Positions 53,611 to 62,621 of a DNA stretch of 64,000 bases are shown here, piece after piece. This stretch comes from Virgibacillus sp. AGTR. Its GTDB lineage: Bacteria > Bacillota > Bacilli > Bacillales > Amphibacillaceae. The notes beneath the pieces are model-generated. The model was not told the DNA's origin and searched no databases. It saw only the letters and a list, made by a program, of their open reading frames with translations. The DNA lies in the NCBI RefSeq assembly GCF_016919725.2, contig NZ_JAJERH010000013.1:1-64000 (forward strand), written 5' to 3'. Within the stretch, counting starts at the first letter, position 1. Each line of letters begins with the position of its first letter. A program made the translations under genes and the position numbers.

Positions 53611-54215
53611 AGTATCTCCCCCTTTTTAGATGGGCTATTTGCAGATATGGTGGTTGTCATAACTAGATGTGATGAATAACTACTTTCTAAATTTGTAAAA
53701 ACACGTTCAAGTCCATCGAATATAAGTTTTCCATCCCCGTCTAGCCTTGTAGCATAGTGGATAGAGCTAACCTTAACCCCATGGAGCTTCATTTCCTCAA
53801 TTTGGTTATAAATGATGTTCATATAATTTCCTCCACCCAACGGATAAAGGGAAAATTTGCCGGCAACTTCTTGCTGAAGGTTATTTGTATTTAAATTTAA
53901 TCGATGGTCGTCCGTTGATAGATATACATCCCCATCGGAGTCTCCCGGACAGCCGATGGAGTAGGTGGCACTAAACACGACATGGTGTCCTGTGCTAGCC
54001 GCATGCAAAAAAAGTGCCTTGGTTACATCAAAAACATGTGTGATCTTGCCACGTACACAGGTTTCTACATCTGTTGTTTTAATCCAAACCTTAGATGTAT
54101 CTACGTTTTTCAGTGAAGTTGTAATTACATCTACAAATTGATCTGTCATTGGATAGATGGCAAAAGAGCAACCAGCAATCCGACTATTAATACAGTTCAA
54201 TGCTTGTTCGTTCAT
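53607..54215 (-). CDS. ykoF: Thiamine/HMP-binding protein YkoF
   Basis: 202 aa with two repeated halves (SRIAGCSFAIYPMTDQFVDV and AGKFSLYPLGGGNYMNIIYN), the YkoF fold. FSATYSIGCPGDSDGD and ISANSPSK are family-typical. Soluble dimer that binds thiamine or its pyrimidine part HMP in the cytoplasm. First gene behind the TPP riboswitch; AGGAGG before the ATG. Confidence 0.93.
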   Translation of the reverse strand: MNEQALNCINSRIAGCSFAIYPMTDQFVDVITTSLKNVDTSKVWIKTTDVETCVRGKITHVFDVTKALFLHAASTGHHVVFSATYSIGCPGDSDGDVYLSTDDHRLNLNTNNLQQEVAGKFSLYPLGGGNYMNIIYNQIEEMKLHGVKVSSIHYATRLDGDGKLIFDGLERVFTNLESSYSSHLVMTTTISANSPSKKGEIL

Positions 54216-54262
54216 ATCATTTTCCTCCTAATAAATAGTCATGTCAGTGAAGTTATACATAA

Positions 54263-54297
54263 ATAAAAAAGACTGCATTCTTTGGGAATGCAGTCTT
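54263..54297 (-). terminator. Terminator of the TPP riboswitch
   Basis: On the minus strand AAGACTGCATTC / GAATGCAGTCTT (12 bp, loop CCCAAA) then a T run. It stands between aptamer and ykoF, the expression platform of an off switch. Confidence 0.9.
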
Positions 54298-54342
54298 CAA
54301 AAATATATGTAGGCTATGCCTATAAAACGATATATGAACGAC

Positions 54343-54430
54343 TGCACTTCCCCACGCTAGTATTATCTAGATCGGGTTATAAGGGTCAGAGTAGTCTCTT
54401 CTCAGCCATGTACATAGCTCCCCTAGTGCA
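54343..54430 (-). promoter_or_regulatory. TPP riboswitch (THI element)
   Basis: Minus strand: GCACTAGGGGAGC, CTGAGA, GACCCTTATAACCCGATCTA, AATACTAGCG, GGGGAAGTGC. These are the conserved THI-box segments. With TPP bound, the downstream terminator forms and ykoFEDC is shut off. Confidence 0.95.
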
Positions 54431-54658
54431 ATTTAAAATAGATATGCAGTTTTTATGTATTTATATATACTACTAATAGAATAGTTCAATTAGTGCTTTT
54501 TGTAAATACGATAAGTGATATACTGTGAAATAAAGCAACTTATAGAACTGCTAGACTTTTTGACTTGATACCTCACATTGCAATGAAGTACATGAGCAAT
54601 GTAATCAAAAGAGTAATAAGCTAAAATGTTGGGTGTATAAGAGAATAGTGAGCAGTTA

Positions 54659-55723
54659 TCATTCTCTAGAATTATACTTATTCTGTATCCGATGTACCTC
54701 GTCCATTAACTCGTTGCCAATAATCGTAGTCATCTGATCGTATACAGCTTTCCATGCATTCTTCCATTGCTCTCTTTCTCTTGTTGTAAGAAAGTGAATA
54801 GTAACAACATCTTTTTTTCTTAATTCACGTGTATAATGATCATTCATCTCAATCGCGTGACGTTTCCCCCAATCCGTTGCTTCACTTAAGGCAGCTTGAA
54901 TGGCTGATTGATTATATTCAGATAATGATTCCCAAAAAGGCTTATTAATAAAAACACCGTATCCGAGATAACCGTGATTGCTCATAGTTACAAACGGTTG
55001 ATGCTCATAGAATTTTTTAGAGTAAATATTAGAAATCGTATTTTCCTGTCCATCAATAAAATGTACTTCCAAGTTTTGATAAGTTTTATTAAATGGTAAG
55101 CTACTTGTGCTAGCATGTACTTGATTAAATTGTTCCTTAATAACAGGACTAGGCATAATACGGAAATGGAGTCGGTTTACATCATCTGGTAGTTTGATAA
55201 CGTGTACTTGATTCGTAAGCTGTTTATAACCGTTATACCAAAAAGTCAAGCCCTTCACGTTTGTATTATGAAGGTTTGCAAGCAATGTTTTCCCTATTTT
55301 ACCCTCATATGCTTCCGTTACTGCCTCGTGTGTAGGGAATGCATAGGGGAGATCAAGGATACCCCATTTGGGAAATAGCTCACTTACCTTAGCTGTTGCC
55401 GGGGCAATCATTTCAACATTCCCATTTTGGATGGCTTCCCACTCATTGGTGTCATTATATAGAGACCCATTTGCATAAATGTGGACTTTGATTCTTCCAT
55501 TTGTTTTTGCTTCTACAAGTTGAGCAAACTTCCGGGCTGTTTGTCCCTTTGGTGTGTCAGTCGCAACAACATGACTAAACCGAATGATGATTTGTTCACG
55601 TAATCCCTCTTGTTCATCATCATAATCATCTGTTCCACGAATTGTCTCGAAGTCAATTCCAATTACGACAGCGGAAACAAGTCCTGTTATAATAAATGTT
55701 AGAATTATAAAAAAGTTTCGCAA
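54659..55723 (-). CDS. dctB: DctP-type solute-binding protein, probable DctB co-sensor
   Basis: 354 aa. One N-terminal membrane helix (LRNFFIILTFIITGLVSAVV) without a lipobox, then the TRAP DctP fold (RFSHVVATDTPKGQTARKFA; FRIMPSPVIKEQ carries the carboxylate-binding Arg). The start is TTG with GGAGG seven nt upstream; the longer frame to 55978 is family 1 repeat sequence. In B. subtilis DctB is an anchored binding protein that works with DctS in sensing C4-dicarboxylates. Here it is divergent from dctS, and the nearby transporter has its own different (TAXI) receptor, which supports a sensing role. Confidence 0.82.
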   Translation of the reverse strand: MRNFFIILTFIITGLVSAVVIGIDFETIRGTDDYDDEQEGLREQIIIRFSHVVATDTPKGQTARKFAQLVEAKTNGRIKVHIYANGSLYNDTNEWEAIQNGNVEMIAPATAKVSELFPKWGILDLPYAFPTHEAVTEAYEGKIGKTLLANLHNTNVKGLTFWYNGYKQLTNQVHVIKLPDDVNRLHFRIMPSPVIKEQFNQVHASTSSLPFNKTYQNLEVHFIDGQENTISNIYSKKFYEHQPFVTMSNHGYLGYGVFINKPFWESLSEYNQSAIQAALSEATDWGKRHAIEMNDHYTRELRKKDVVTIHFLTTREREQWKNAWKAVYDQMTTIIGNELMDEVHRIQNKYNSRE

Positions 55724-55769
55724 ATAATTACCTCCATGAACTAAATAGAGAAAGTTCAGTGTGTGGTCA

Positions 55770-55966
55770 TTCATCCCGCATATAACCGCAGTAAGCTCCC
55801 GCTTCAAGTAATAAAGAGAAACCAATATGGGCGATGGATCGACTGCCGGTAAATGTCCGATTGGTTCGGGCCTCCATGGAAGTAGGTCACAAAGGCGTTG
55901 CCACAGGAAGTGGCGAATGAAGCCTTTGTACGTATTTGTTTTAGTAAAAACGGACGGAAGTTTTAC
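55770..55966 (+). repeat. Family 1 intergenic repeat, long copy H1
   Basis: TTCATCCCGCATATAACC to GGAAGTTTTACTTTA. First-stem arms AACCGCAGT and ACTGCCGGT differ from the standard pair but still match except for one missing base. Carries an extra segment with GGCGTTGCCACAGGAAGTGG. Confidence 0.85.
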
Positions 55967-56125
55967 TTTATCCCGCATATAACTGGCAGTAAGATACCCA
56001 CTTCAAGCAATAAAGAGAAACCAAAATGGGAAGTGTGGAACAACTGCCAGTAAATGTCCGATTGGTTCACCTAACCATCCGTGGGGATAAACAAAACCCC
56101 CCCACGGATGGAAGTTTCACTTTAT
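55967..56125 (+). repeat. Family 1 intergenic repeat, long copy H2
   Basis: Directly follows H1. First stem ACTGGCAGT / ACTGCCAGT; second hairpin CCATCCGTGGGG / CCCCACGGATGG with loop ATAAACAAAA; ends GAAGTTTCACTTTAT. Lies in the dctB-dctS promoter region. Confidence 0.9.
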
Positions 56126-56172
56126 TTTATCATAATATTCTATCAATCATTAAACTTAAGGAGAAGTGGGGA

Positions 56173-57807
56173 ATGGTAAGTCTTCGTAAAATGCCAATTA
56201 GACTAAAGATTATGATTCTATCTTTTGGGATTGTTCTATTTACGCTCTTAATTGGTGGCATTATGCTTATCGGCAATCTTTTTCAAGGAAAAGAAGAAGG
56301 GCTTGGTGAGCGTGGACTTATGACAGGGAGGATCGTGGCGAACTTACCAGAAATAAAGGATTCAATTGTAAAAGCACGAGGCTGGAAAACAATCAATCCA
56401 ATTGTTGAGCGAATACGTACGATTAATCAAGTTGATTACATTGTTGTTTTAAATATGAACCGTATCAGATTCTCCCATCCAATCGAAAAACAGCTCGGAA
56501 CGGTATCGTCAGGGAAGGATGAAGGGGCTGCTTTTGCTGAGCATAGTTATGTTTCAAAAGCGAAGGGGGAACAAGGAACTGCTATCCGTTCTTTTGTTCC
56601 AATTGTTAATGATAGCTTTGAACAAATAGGAGTAGTGCTTGTCGGAAATATGCTCCCATCATTTTGGAACATACTTTTATCTATACGAGTAGAAATAATG
56701 ATCATTGCTTTACTGACAATAGCCTTTGGAATCATTGGTTCTTATTTATTGGCAAGACATGTTAAAGAACAGACGTTTTGGATGGAGCCATATGAGATAG
56801 CGAGGGTGCTAAAAGAGAGAACAACAGTTTTTCAAGCAATGCATGAAGGCGTTATTGCTGTAGATCGTGATGAGCGGTTAGTTGTTTTTAATGAAAAGGC
56901 AAAAGAGATTTTACATATTGAAATGGATGTTAATGATGCTCTCATGAGTACGGTCTTGAAAGACAAAGTAATGGTACAGCAATTAAGAGGGCAGACGGCA
57001 GCTTATAATGAAACATTGAGAGTTCATGAGAAGCTAATTATGTTAAATCGGATTCCAATAGAAATAGAAAACGAACGGATAGGCTGTGTGGTGGTTTTTC
57101 AAGATCGGACAGAAGTTACAAAGATGGCAGAGGAGTTAACAGGTGTAAAAGCTTTTGTCGATGCATTACGTGTTCAAAATCATGAACATATGAATAAGCT
57201 TCATACAATTGCAGGATTAATTCAGTTAGAAGAAAATGAGCGAGCGTTGGAATATGTTTTCCAAACGACACAGAAGCAGGCGTCCTTAACAAGGTTCATG
57301 ATGCAACGAATTAAAAGTTATAGTATTGCAGGTTTGCTTATTAGCAAGATACGTAGAGGTGAAGAGCTAGGAATTGATGTTAGAGTGGATGGTCAAACGT
57401 CAATAAAAGCATTTCCAACTGTGTTTAACAATCATGATATGGTGCTCATACTAGGGAATTTAATTGAAAACGCAATTGACGCATGTGCTATATCAGAGAT
57501 AAAGCAAAAAAGGATTAATATCACAATTTATCAAAATGAAACGGATTGTATGATAAAAATCATTGATAATGGAATTGGTATCGTTGATACGGATCGAATT
57601 TTTGAAAAGGGCTATACGACCAAAGGGAAATCCGGATCAGGAATTGGCCTATATTTAATACAGCAAATGATATCCAAGGCAGAAGGGACTATATCAGTTG
57701 ATTCAGTATTACATCAGGGGACACAAATTATTATAACGATTCCAATGATGTTGAGAAAGGAAGGGTTCCGTGATAAGAGATTCAGAAGTGAAAGTATTGC
57801 TGATTGA
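56173..57807 (+). CDS. dctS: Sensor histidine kinase, CitA/DctS family
   Basis: 544 aa. Membrane helix (about 12-35), extracellular PDC/sCache sensor domain (40-165), second helix (about 173-193), PAS domain (215-315), dimerisation region with phospho-acceptor His337 in QNHEHMNKLH, and HATPase (IENAIDACAI, DNGIGI, KSGSGIGLYLIQ). It matches DctS/CitA-type carboxylate sensors. The ATG at 56173 is preferred over an ORF starting inside repeat H2. The response-regulator gene overlaps its end. Confidence 0.9.
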   Translation: MVSLRKMPIRLKIMILSFGIVLFTLLIGGIMLIGNLFQGKEEGLGERGLMTGRIVANLPEIKDSIVKARGWKTINPIVERIRTINQVDYIVVLNMNRIRFSHPIEKQLGTVSSGKDEGAAFAEHSYVSKAKGEQGTAIRSFVPIVNDSFEQIGVVLVGNMLPSFWNILLSIRVEIMIIALLTIAFGIIGSYLLARHVKEQTFWMEPYEIARVLKERTTVFQAMHEGVIAVDRDERLVVFNEKAKEILHIEMDVNDALMSTVLKDKVMVQQLRGQTAAYNETLRVHEKLIMLNRIPIEIENERIGCVVVFQDRTEVTKMAEELTGVKAFVDALRVQNHEHMNKLHTIAGLIQLEENERALEYVFQTTQKQASLTRFMMQRIKSYSIAGLLISKIRRGEELGIDVRVDGQTSIKAFPTVFNNHDMVLILGNLIENAIDACAISEIKQKRINITIYQNETDCMIKIIDNGIGIVDTDRIFEKGYTTKGKSGSGIGLYLIQQMISKAEGTISVDSVLHQGTQIIITIPMMLRKEGFRDKRFRSESIAD

Positions 57808-58459
57808 GGACGACCCTATGGTACAAGAAGTCAATAAAAGAATGGTAGAAAGGGTAGAGGGCTTTCACGTTATTGCAATAGCCGAAAACGGGAAGCAAGG
57901 CTTGGAATTATGTCAATACAACAATCCCGATCTCGTTCTGCTGGATATCTATATGCCTGAACAAGATGGTATCGCAGCACTTAAAGCGTTAAGGGAGTTA
58001 GAGTTGGATTTGGAGGTGATTATCATTTCCGCAGCTAATGAAATGAATATGGTTCGTAATATGCTACATCACGGAGCTCTCGATTATATTATTAAACCAT
58101 TCAAATTTGATCGTCTTGTTCTGGCACTGACTAAGTATAATCGTTATCGTCGCCAATTTAATGCAAGTGAAAAGGTAGATCAGCAAACGATTGATGTCTT
58201 AATGATGCAGAATGAACAGAATAGTAGACAAGGACATTTGCTGCCTAAAGGCTTAAATAAACAAACATTGAATCAAGTAATTGAATTTTTAGGCTCCCAG
58301 AATGAGCCTGCTTCAGCAGATAAAGCAGCTGAAAGTATAGGTATTGCACGGGTTACCGCAAGGAGATATTTGGATTACTTAGAGAAGATGGATCGCGTAG
58401 AGATTATCCTCCAGTATGGTGTGGTTGGTAGACCAGTTAATCGATACAAGCTTATTTAA
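57770..58459 (+). CDS. dctR: Response regulator, CitB/DctR family
   Basis: 229 aa. Receiver domain (8-120) with Asp59 in LVLLDIYMPEQDG and acidic pocket EDD at 13-15; C-terminal helix-turn-helix (SADKAAESIGIARVTARRYL). GTG start after GGAAGGG, overlapping dctS by 38 nt. By family knowledge it activates the nearby transporter genes; the dyad at 58477 is a candidate target. Confidence 0.9.
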   Translation: MIRDSEVKVLLIEDDPMVQEVNKRMVERVEGFHVIAIAENGKQGLELCQYNNPDLVLLDIYMPEQDGIAALKALRELELDLEVIIISAANEMNMVRNMLHHGALDYIIKPFKFDRLVLALTKYNRYRRQFNASEKVDQQTIDVLMMQNEQNSRQGHLLPKGLNKQTLNQVIEFLGSQNEPASADKAAESIGIARVTARRYLDYLEKMDRVEIILQYGVVGRPVNRYKLI

Positions 58460-58476
58460 TGGCTATCTAAAAGACC

Positions 58477-58508
58477 AATATGAACAAAATGTACAATATG
58501 TTCATATT
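58477..58508. promoter_or_regulatory. Candidate DctR operator
   Basis: Perfect 10-bp dyad AATATGAACA / TGTTCATATT with a 12-nt gap, 63 nt before the TAXI receptor start. Spacing suits two half-sites on the same DNA face. Confidence 0.6.
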
Positions 58509-58523
58509 ATTCTTAAAATAAAA

Positions 58524-58537
58524 TGAAAGCGTTATCA
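58524..58537. promoter_or_regulatory. cre site at the TAXI-TRAP promoter
   Basis: TGAAAGCGTTATCA fits the CcpA consensus. With the dyad before it, the operon seems induced by DctSR and repressed by preferred sugars. Confidence 0.75.
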
Positions 58538-58570
58538 TATAGAAAAGGATTTTAAAGGAGGGTACTTGTT

Positions 58571-59563
58571 TTGAAAAAATACCTTGTGTTGATATGTATG
58601 TTTTCAATTATTATCGCTTTATCAGCTTGTGGAGAGGAAGAAGCAGCCGAACATTCGGAGGAAGTTAGTGGTGATGGTCAACCAATTGTTTTTGGGACTG
58701 GCGGTACTTCGGGAACGTACTACCCCATTGGCGGAGCATTAAAGCCTATTTTTGAAGAAAGTGATTATATTAATAATGTCACTGTCGAGTCTACTGGTGC
58801 TTCCGTAGCGAATATTCAGAATATGCAGGATGGGTTAAATCAGATGAGTATTATTATGAGTGATGTAGGTTACGATGCGCTTCAAGGAAAGGGACAGTTT
58901 GAAGGTAATCAAGTGGATGTGCAAGCAATGGCTGGTATGTATCAAAATGTTGTTCAAGTTGTCGCAACAGCGGACAGTGGAATCGAAGCAATCGAAGATT
59001 TGGAAGGAAAACGTGTTGGTGTTGGTAAAGTTGGTTCAGGAGTCGAGCAAAGCGCTAAAAAGGTATTAGAGGTACTTGGATTATCATACGATGATCTTTC
59101 CAAAGTAACGCATACTGGTTATGCGGATAGTGTACAGGAAATGAAAAACGGAAATTTAGATGCAGCATTCTTCACCTCTGGAGTACCGAATAGTAATATA
59201 ACTGATTTAATGCAGCAAAACGAAGTAGTATTTGTAGAAATTAACGGTGAAATTGCAAAAAAACTAATGGAGGCGTATCCATTCTATAAAGAATTTACGA
59301 TTCCAGCTAGAGATGAGGCGATGTATAACCTAGATCGAAAGGTAAATACGGTTGGTATTCAAAACATAATTACTGTTTCTCCAGAGCTTAGCGAAGATCT
59401 CGTATATGATTTGACGAAACGATATTACGATTATTTAGGAAGCGAAGAGGTATCTATAAGTGCATTAAAACAACTCGATCGGGATGACTTGGCCGAAGGT
59501 TTGGTAGTCCCAATCCATTCAGGTGCTAAAAAGTTTTATGAAGAACAGGGGATTTTAAAATAA
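58571..59563 (+). CDS. TAXI-family TRAP solute receptor, lipoprotein
   Basis: 330 aa. Lipobox LSAC (Cys20), then the TAXI fold: VFGTGGTSGTYYPIGGALKP, ESTGASVANIQNM, DLEGKRVGVGKVGSGVEQSA, DAAFFTSGVPNSNI. TAXI receptors catch glutamate, 2-oxoglutarate or similar organic acids outside the cell and deliver them to fused TRAP permeases. TTG start behind AAGGAGGG. First gene of a three-gene operon with a DUF1850 protein and the permease. Confidence 0.9.
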   Translation: MKKYLVLICMFSIIIALSACGEEEAAEHSEEVSGDGQPIVFGTGGTSGTYYPIGGALKPIFEESDYINNVTVESTGASVANIQNMQDGLNQMSIIMSDVGYDALQGKGQFEGNQVDVQAMAGMYQNVVQVVATADSGIEAIEDLEGKRVGVGKVGSGVEQSAKKVLEVLGLSYDDLSKVTHTGYADSVQEMKNGNLDAAFFTSGVPNSNITDLMQQNEVVFVEINGEIAKKLMEAYPFYKEFTIPARDEAMYNLDRKVNTVGIQNIITVSPELSEDLVYDLTKRYYDYLGSEEVSISALKQLDRDDLAEGLVVPIHSGAKKFYEEQGILK

Positions 59564-59580
59564 GATGCTTCAATAAAAGG

Positions 59581-60063
59581 ATGTCGCGACTTAAATGGAT
59601 AGTGATAACGATTATAATGGTTGGGCTAGGTGTGTTGCTCGTACCAGTAAATGCAATACTTGTATCACAAGGAACAACCATCACCTATGCTTTTCTTCAA
59701 AATGATGATGTTTTTTCTTTACAGTGGATTCATTCTGTTGAAAAGGAAGCCTGGGTGGAAAACTTCATAGTTGATGATCAAATTATTTCATTAGATTCCA
59801 CCAAATTTAAAACATTTGGTGCTGGAGTTCCTACATGGTCAGAGCATTCAACCGAAGTTCAAGATGGTTGGGTATATATGCAGATAGATAGAGTGATTGG
59901 TGCCGAGCTAGTGCTAAGGTCTTCGCTAATGAATGATTACCAGTTGATCTATCAAAAGAAAAGATACCCTTTGGAAGCAAGTAATATGGCTTATATAATA
60001 GAGGCTAAACAAGCGCCTCTCTTCTTCATTCTATGGACAACAGTAAAAGAAATGGTGGGATGA
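59581..60063 (+). CDS. DUF1850 protein of the TAXI-TRAP operon
   Basis: 160 aa. N-terminal membrane helix (WIVITIIMVGLGVLLVPV), then DUF1850: FSLQWIHSVEKEAWVENF, FGAGVPTWSEHST. DUF1850 genes almost always sit between a TAXI receptor and a fused TRAP permease, as here; the role is unknown. The AAAGG site touches the ATG, so translation probably depends on coupling from the gene 18 nt upstream. Confidence 0.85.
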   Translation: MSRLKWIVITIIMVGLGVLLVPVNAILVSQGTTITYAFLQNDDVFSLQWIHSVEKEAWVENFIVDDQIISLDSTKFKTFGAGVPTWSEHSTEVQDGWVYMQIDRVIGAELVLRSSLMNDYQLIYQKKRYPLEASNMAYIIEAKQAPLFFILWTTVKEMVG

Positions 60064-60066
60064 TAT

Positions 60067-62217
60067 ATGAATGAAAAAGCAAATTTGGAGGGGTTTGAAC
60101 GGGAAAGCAATGTACGTACACAATACCCATTAGTTATAGGCATCCTAATTACCGTGTTAGCAGCTGGATTAGGTTTGTTTCATCTTTATACGTCATATGC
60201 TGGTTCACTTGTAGATATCAAACAACGTAGTCTTCATTTATACACATTAATGGTGTTAGGTTTTTTATTATATCCTATAATGAAAAAAAGAAAGCACAAC
60301 GGTATCCCCGTCTATGATTATCTGTTTGCGGGGATATCCCTCCTACTTGGTATTTATATGCTTGCATCTGCTAACCGAATTATTGAATCTGGTGGTCAAA
60401 TTAACGATATAGATGTTTATGTCGGTATTGCTGTCCTTATTATATTATTTGAGATTACAAGAAGGGTGACGGGGTGGGGACTAACGTTACTCGCATTTGG
60501 ATTTCTTGCTTATGGGTTTTACGTAAAGTTATCCATATATCCTGAGCTAACAGGTCCCATTATATTAAGTGTTTCGGAAGGAATTCTATCTCATTTAATC
60601 TACATCACAGAGGGAATCCTAGGGACAGCAATCGGAGTATCTGCTAGTTATATTATATTATTTATTCTGTTTGGTGCATTTTTAAGTAAATCGGGAATGG
60701 GGCAGATGTTTAATGATCTGGCAATGGCGGTAGCTGGTCATACGAAGGGTGGACCAGCTAAGGTGGCTGTTCTGGCAAGCGGCTTTTTAGGTTCAATTAA
60801 TGGTTCCGCTATCGCAAATGTAGTGACAACGGGTGCTTTTACGATTCCGTTAATGAAAAAAGTAGGATATCAGAAGAATTTTGCAGGGGCTGTCGAGTCT
60901 TCTGCTAGTGTTGGTGGGCAAATATTACCTCCAATAATGGGAGCAGCAGCCTTTATCATGGCTGAGAATCTAGGTATACCATATACAACAGTGATCTTAG
61001 CTGGAATTATTCCTGCATTATTATTTTATATTGGTATTTTACTCCAGATCCATATTAGGGCTTCTAAGCTTGGTTTACGTGGATTAAATAAGAATGAGTT
61101 GCCAACTGTGAAGGAGGTATTAATCCAACGTGGTCATCTCCTGATTCCAATGGCTATCCTATTGTATTTGCTATTTACAGGGAAGACGCCATTCTACGCA
61201 GCGTTTTGGTCGATTGTATCAACGATTATTATTACAGGTACTGGAAGAACGTTACTTATCGGAATGGCAGTTTCTTTATTTCTTATATTTGAATCTCAGA
61301 TAAGAGCACTCCTATCAGGGATAAGTATGCCGATGTTACGTGATAACTGGTTAGAGCTTGGGCTAATTGTCCTGATACCTTTAGTCATTAATCTTATACG
61401 TAAAAAGGCAAAGGTGAAAGCAGAGGAAATAGATGTTCGGGATTTTTTTGGGGCATTGGAAAAAGGTGTTCGTACAACCATTCCTGTGGCAGTTGCTTGT
61501 GGTGCGGTTGGCATTATTGTAGGTATAGCTTCTTTAACCGGTGTAGCGCTTGAGATTGCAAGCTCCATCGTAAGTGTCGGTGAAATGATTCAGAGTCCCC
61601 TTGTTCAGCTTTTAATCACATTAGCGTTAACGATGGTCGCGTCGATTATTTTAGGGATGGGATTACCAAGCATTCCAACCTATATTATTACAAGTACAAT
61701 GGCAGCCCCAATATTACTACAATTACCATATTTTAGAGAATTAGCTGGAACAGATGAAACAGCTATTTTTGTTGCACATATGTTTGTGTTTTATTTTGGA
61801 ATTTTTGCTAATATCACTCCGCCAGTTGCGTTAGCTGCCTTTGCAGGTTCAGGTATTAGCGGTGGTGATCCGATGCGTACAGGCATGCAAGCAATGAAAC
61901 TAGCAATTGCTGGATTTATTGTACCATTTATGTTCGTCTTTTCTCGTGAAATGTTGATGATCGATGCTACGATTAGGAATCTACTACTTATTACGGTGAC
62001 TTCACTAACAGGGGTTTTTCTTTTATCCGTAGCAGCTGAAGGCTTTTTGAAGGATGCACTTCCCTGGTATATCCGAGTGATAGCAACCTTAGGAGCATTG
62101 CTGCTCATCTATCCTGGTATTTGGACAGATATGGCAGGCATATTAGCTCTTATTTTAGTTCTATCCTCCAACTGGCGAAAAATAATAGAAAGAGAGAGAG
62201 AAAATCAGGTCGGTTAA
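60067..62217 (+). CDS. Fused TRAP permease (4TM/12TM)
   Basis: 716 aa, about 17 membrane segments. The first part corresponds to the small DctQ-like unit, the rest to the DctM unit, with GSINGSAIANVVTTGAFTIP and SASVGGQILPPIMGAAAFIM as its core signature and a second inverted half (LGMGLPSIPTYIITSTMAAP; ITPPVALAAFAG). It imports organic acids with Na+ or H+ using the TAXI receptor. Starts 4 nt after the DUF1850 stop. Confidence 0.92.
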   Translation: MNEKANLEGFERESNVRTQYPLVIGILITVLAAGLGLFHLYTSYAGSLVDIKQRSLHLYTLMVLGFLLYPIMKKRKHNGIPVYDYLFAGISLLLGIYMLASANRIIESGGQINDIDVYVGIAVLIILFEITRRVTGWGLTLLAFGFLAYGFYVKLSIYPELTGPIILSVSEGILSHLIYITEGILGTAIGVSASYIILFILFGAFLSKSGMGQMFNDLAMAVAGHTKGGPAKVAVLASGFLGSINGSAIANVVTTGAFTIPLMKKVGYQKNFAGAVESSASVGGQILPPIMGAAAFIMAENLGIPYTTVILAGIIPALLFYIGILLQIHIRASKLGLRGLNKNELPTVKEVLIQRGHLLIPMAILLYLLFTGKTPFYAAFWSIVSTIIITGTGRTLLIGMAVSLFLIFESQIRALLSGISMPMLRDNWLELGLIVLIPLVINLIRKKAKVKAEEIDVRDFFGALEKGVRTTIPVAVACGAVGIIVGIASLTGVALEIASSIVSVGEMIQSPLVQLLITLALTMVASIILGMGLPSIPTYIITSTMAAPILLQLPYFRELAGTDETAIFVAHMFVFYFGIFANITPPVALAAFAGSGISGGDPMRTGMQAMKLAIAGFIVPFMFVFSREMLMIDATIRNLLLITVTSLTGVFLLSVAAEGFLKDALPWYIRVIATLGALLLIYPGIWTDMAGILALILVLSSNWRKIIERERENQVG

Positions 62218-62231
62218 TAGAAATAAATGAT

Positions 62232-62282
62232 AAAAAAGATGTTAATTATCCATGCAAAAGCATCGATATCAACATCTTTTTT
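62232..62282 (+). terminator. Terminator of the TRAP operon
   Basis: AAAAAAGATGTT / AACATCTTTTTT with a 27-nt loop containing a smaller CATGC/GCATCG fold. The T run leads straight into family 2 copy c. Confidence 0.8.
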
Positions 62283-62284
62283 AA

Positions 62285-62473
62285 TAGTCTAGGAAATTAT
62301 AAAATTAGCCGTGGATAAATAGGGGTGTGTTGAGACGCGTCCAGCTCCAGCATCCAGAAACGAGGCGACTCACGAATCGTATTACGATAAGTCATCATCG
62401 GCACATCGTAATTTCTTTATCTTAGTTGACTCGCTCCAGTCGCTACGTATCTAGTCGGGTGCTTATGCTTTTG
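62285..62473 (+). repeat. Family 2 intergenic repeat, copy c
   Basis: TAGTCTAGGAAATTATAAAA to CGGGTGCTTATGCTTTTG. Same layout as copy a, with a small deletion near CGGCACATCG. Confidence 0.85.
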
Positions 62474-62527
62474 TTATCCCACAAACAACTGGCAGTAATA
62501 CCACCACTTATTGAAGTTTCATTTTAT
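62474..62527 (+). repeat. Family 1 intergenic repeat, short copy I
   Basis: TTATCCCACAAACAACTGGC to GAAGTTTCATTTTAT, joined to family 2 copy c as at 25.18 kb. Confidence 0.8.
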
Positions 62528-62621
62528 ATTTACTCATGCTCACCATTTCGGTAAGCTTCATTTAAGCTTTTGTAATCCTATGATATAATAGATATTAGAC
62601 TGATAAAGGAGGTGAATATAA

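Noticed and set aside
55724-55978. N-terminal extension of the DctP-type gene to 55978
   Set aside because: The 85 extra codons translate a family 1 repeat and interrupt a good TTG start with SD at 55723.
62285-62473. tRNA or other structural RNA in family 2 repeat
   Set aside because: The repeat folds but shows no tRNA arms, T-loop or CCA pattern.
2380-62527. CRISPR array
   Set aside because: Repeats are dispersed over 60 kb, variable in length, and have no regular spacers or cas genes.
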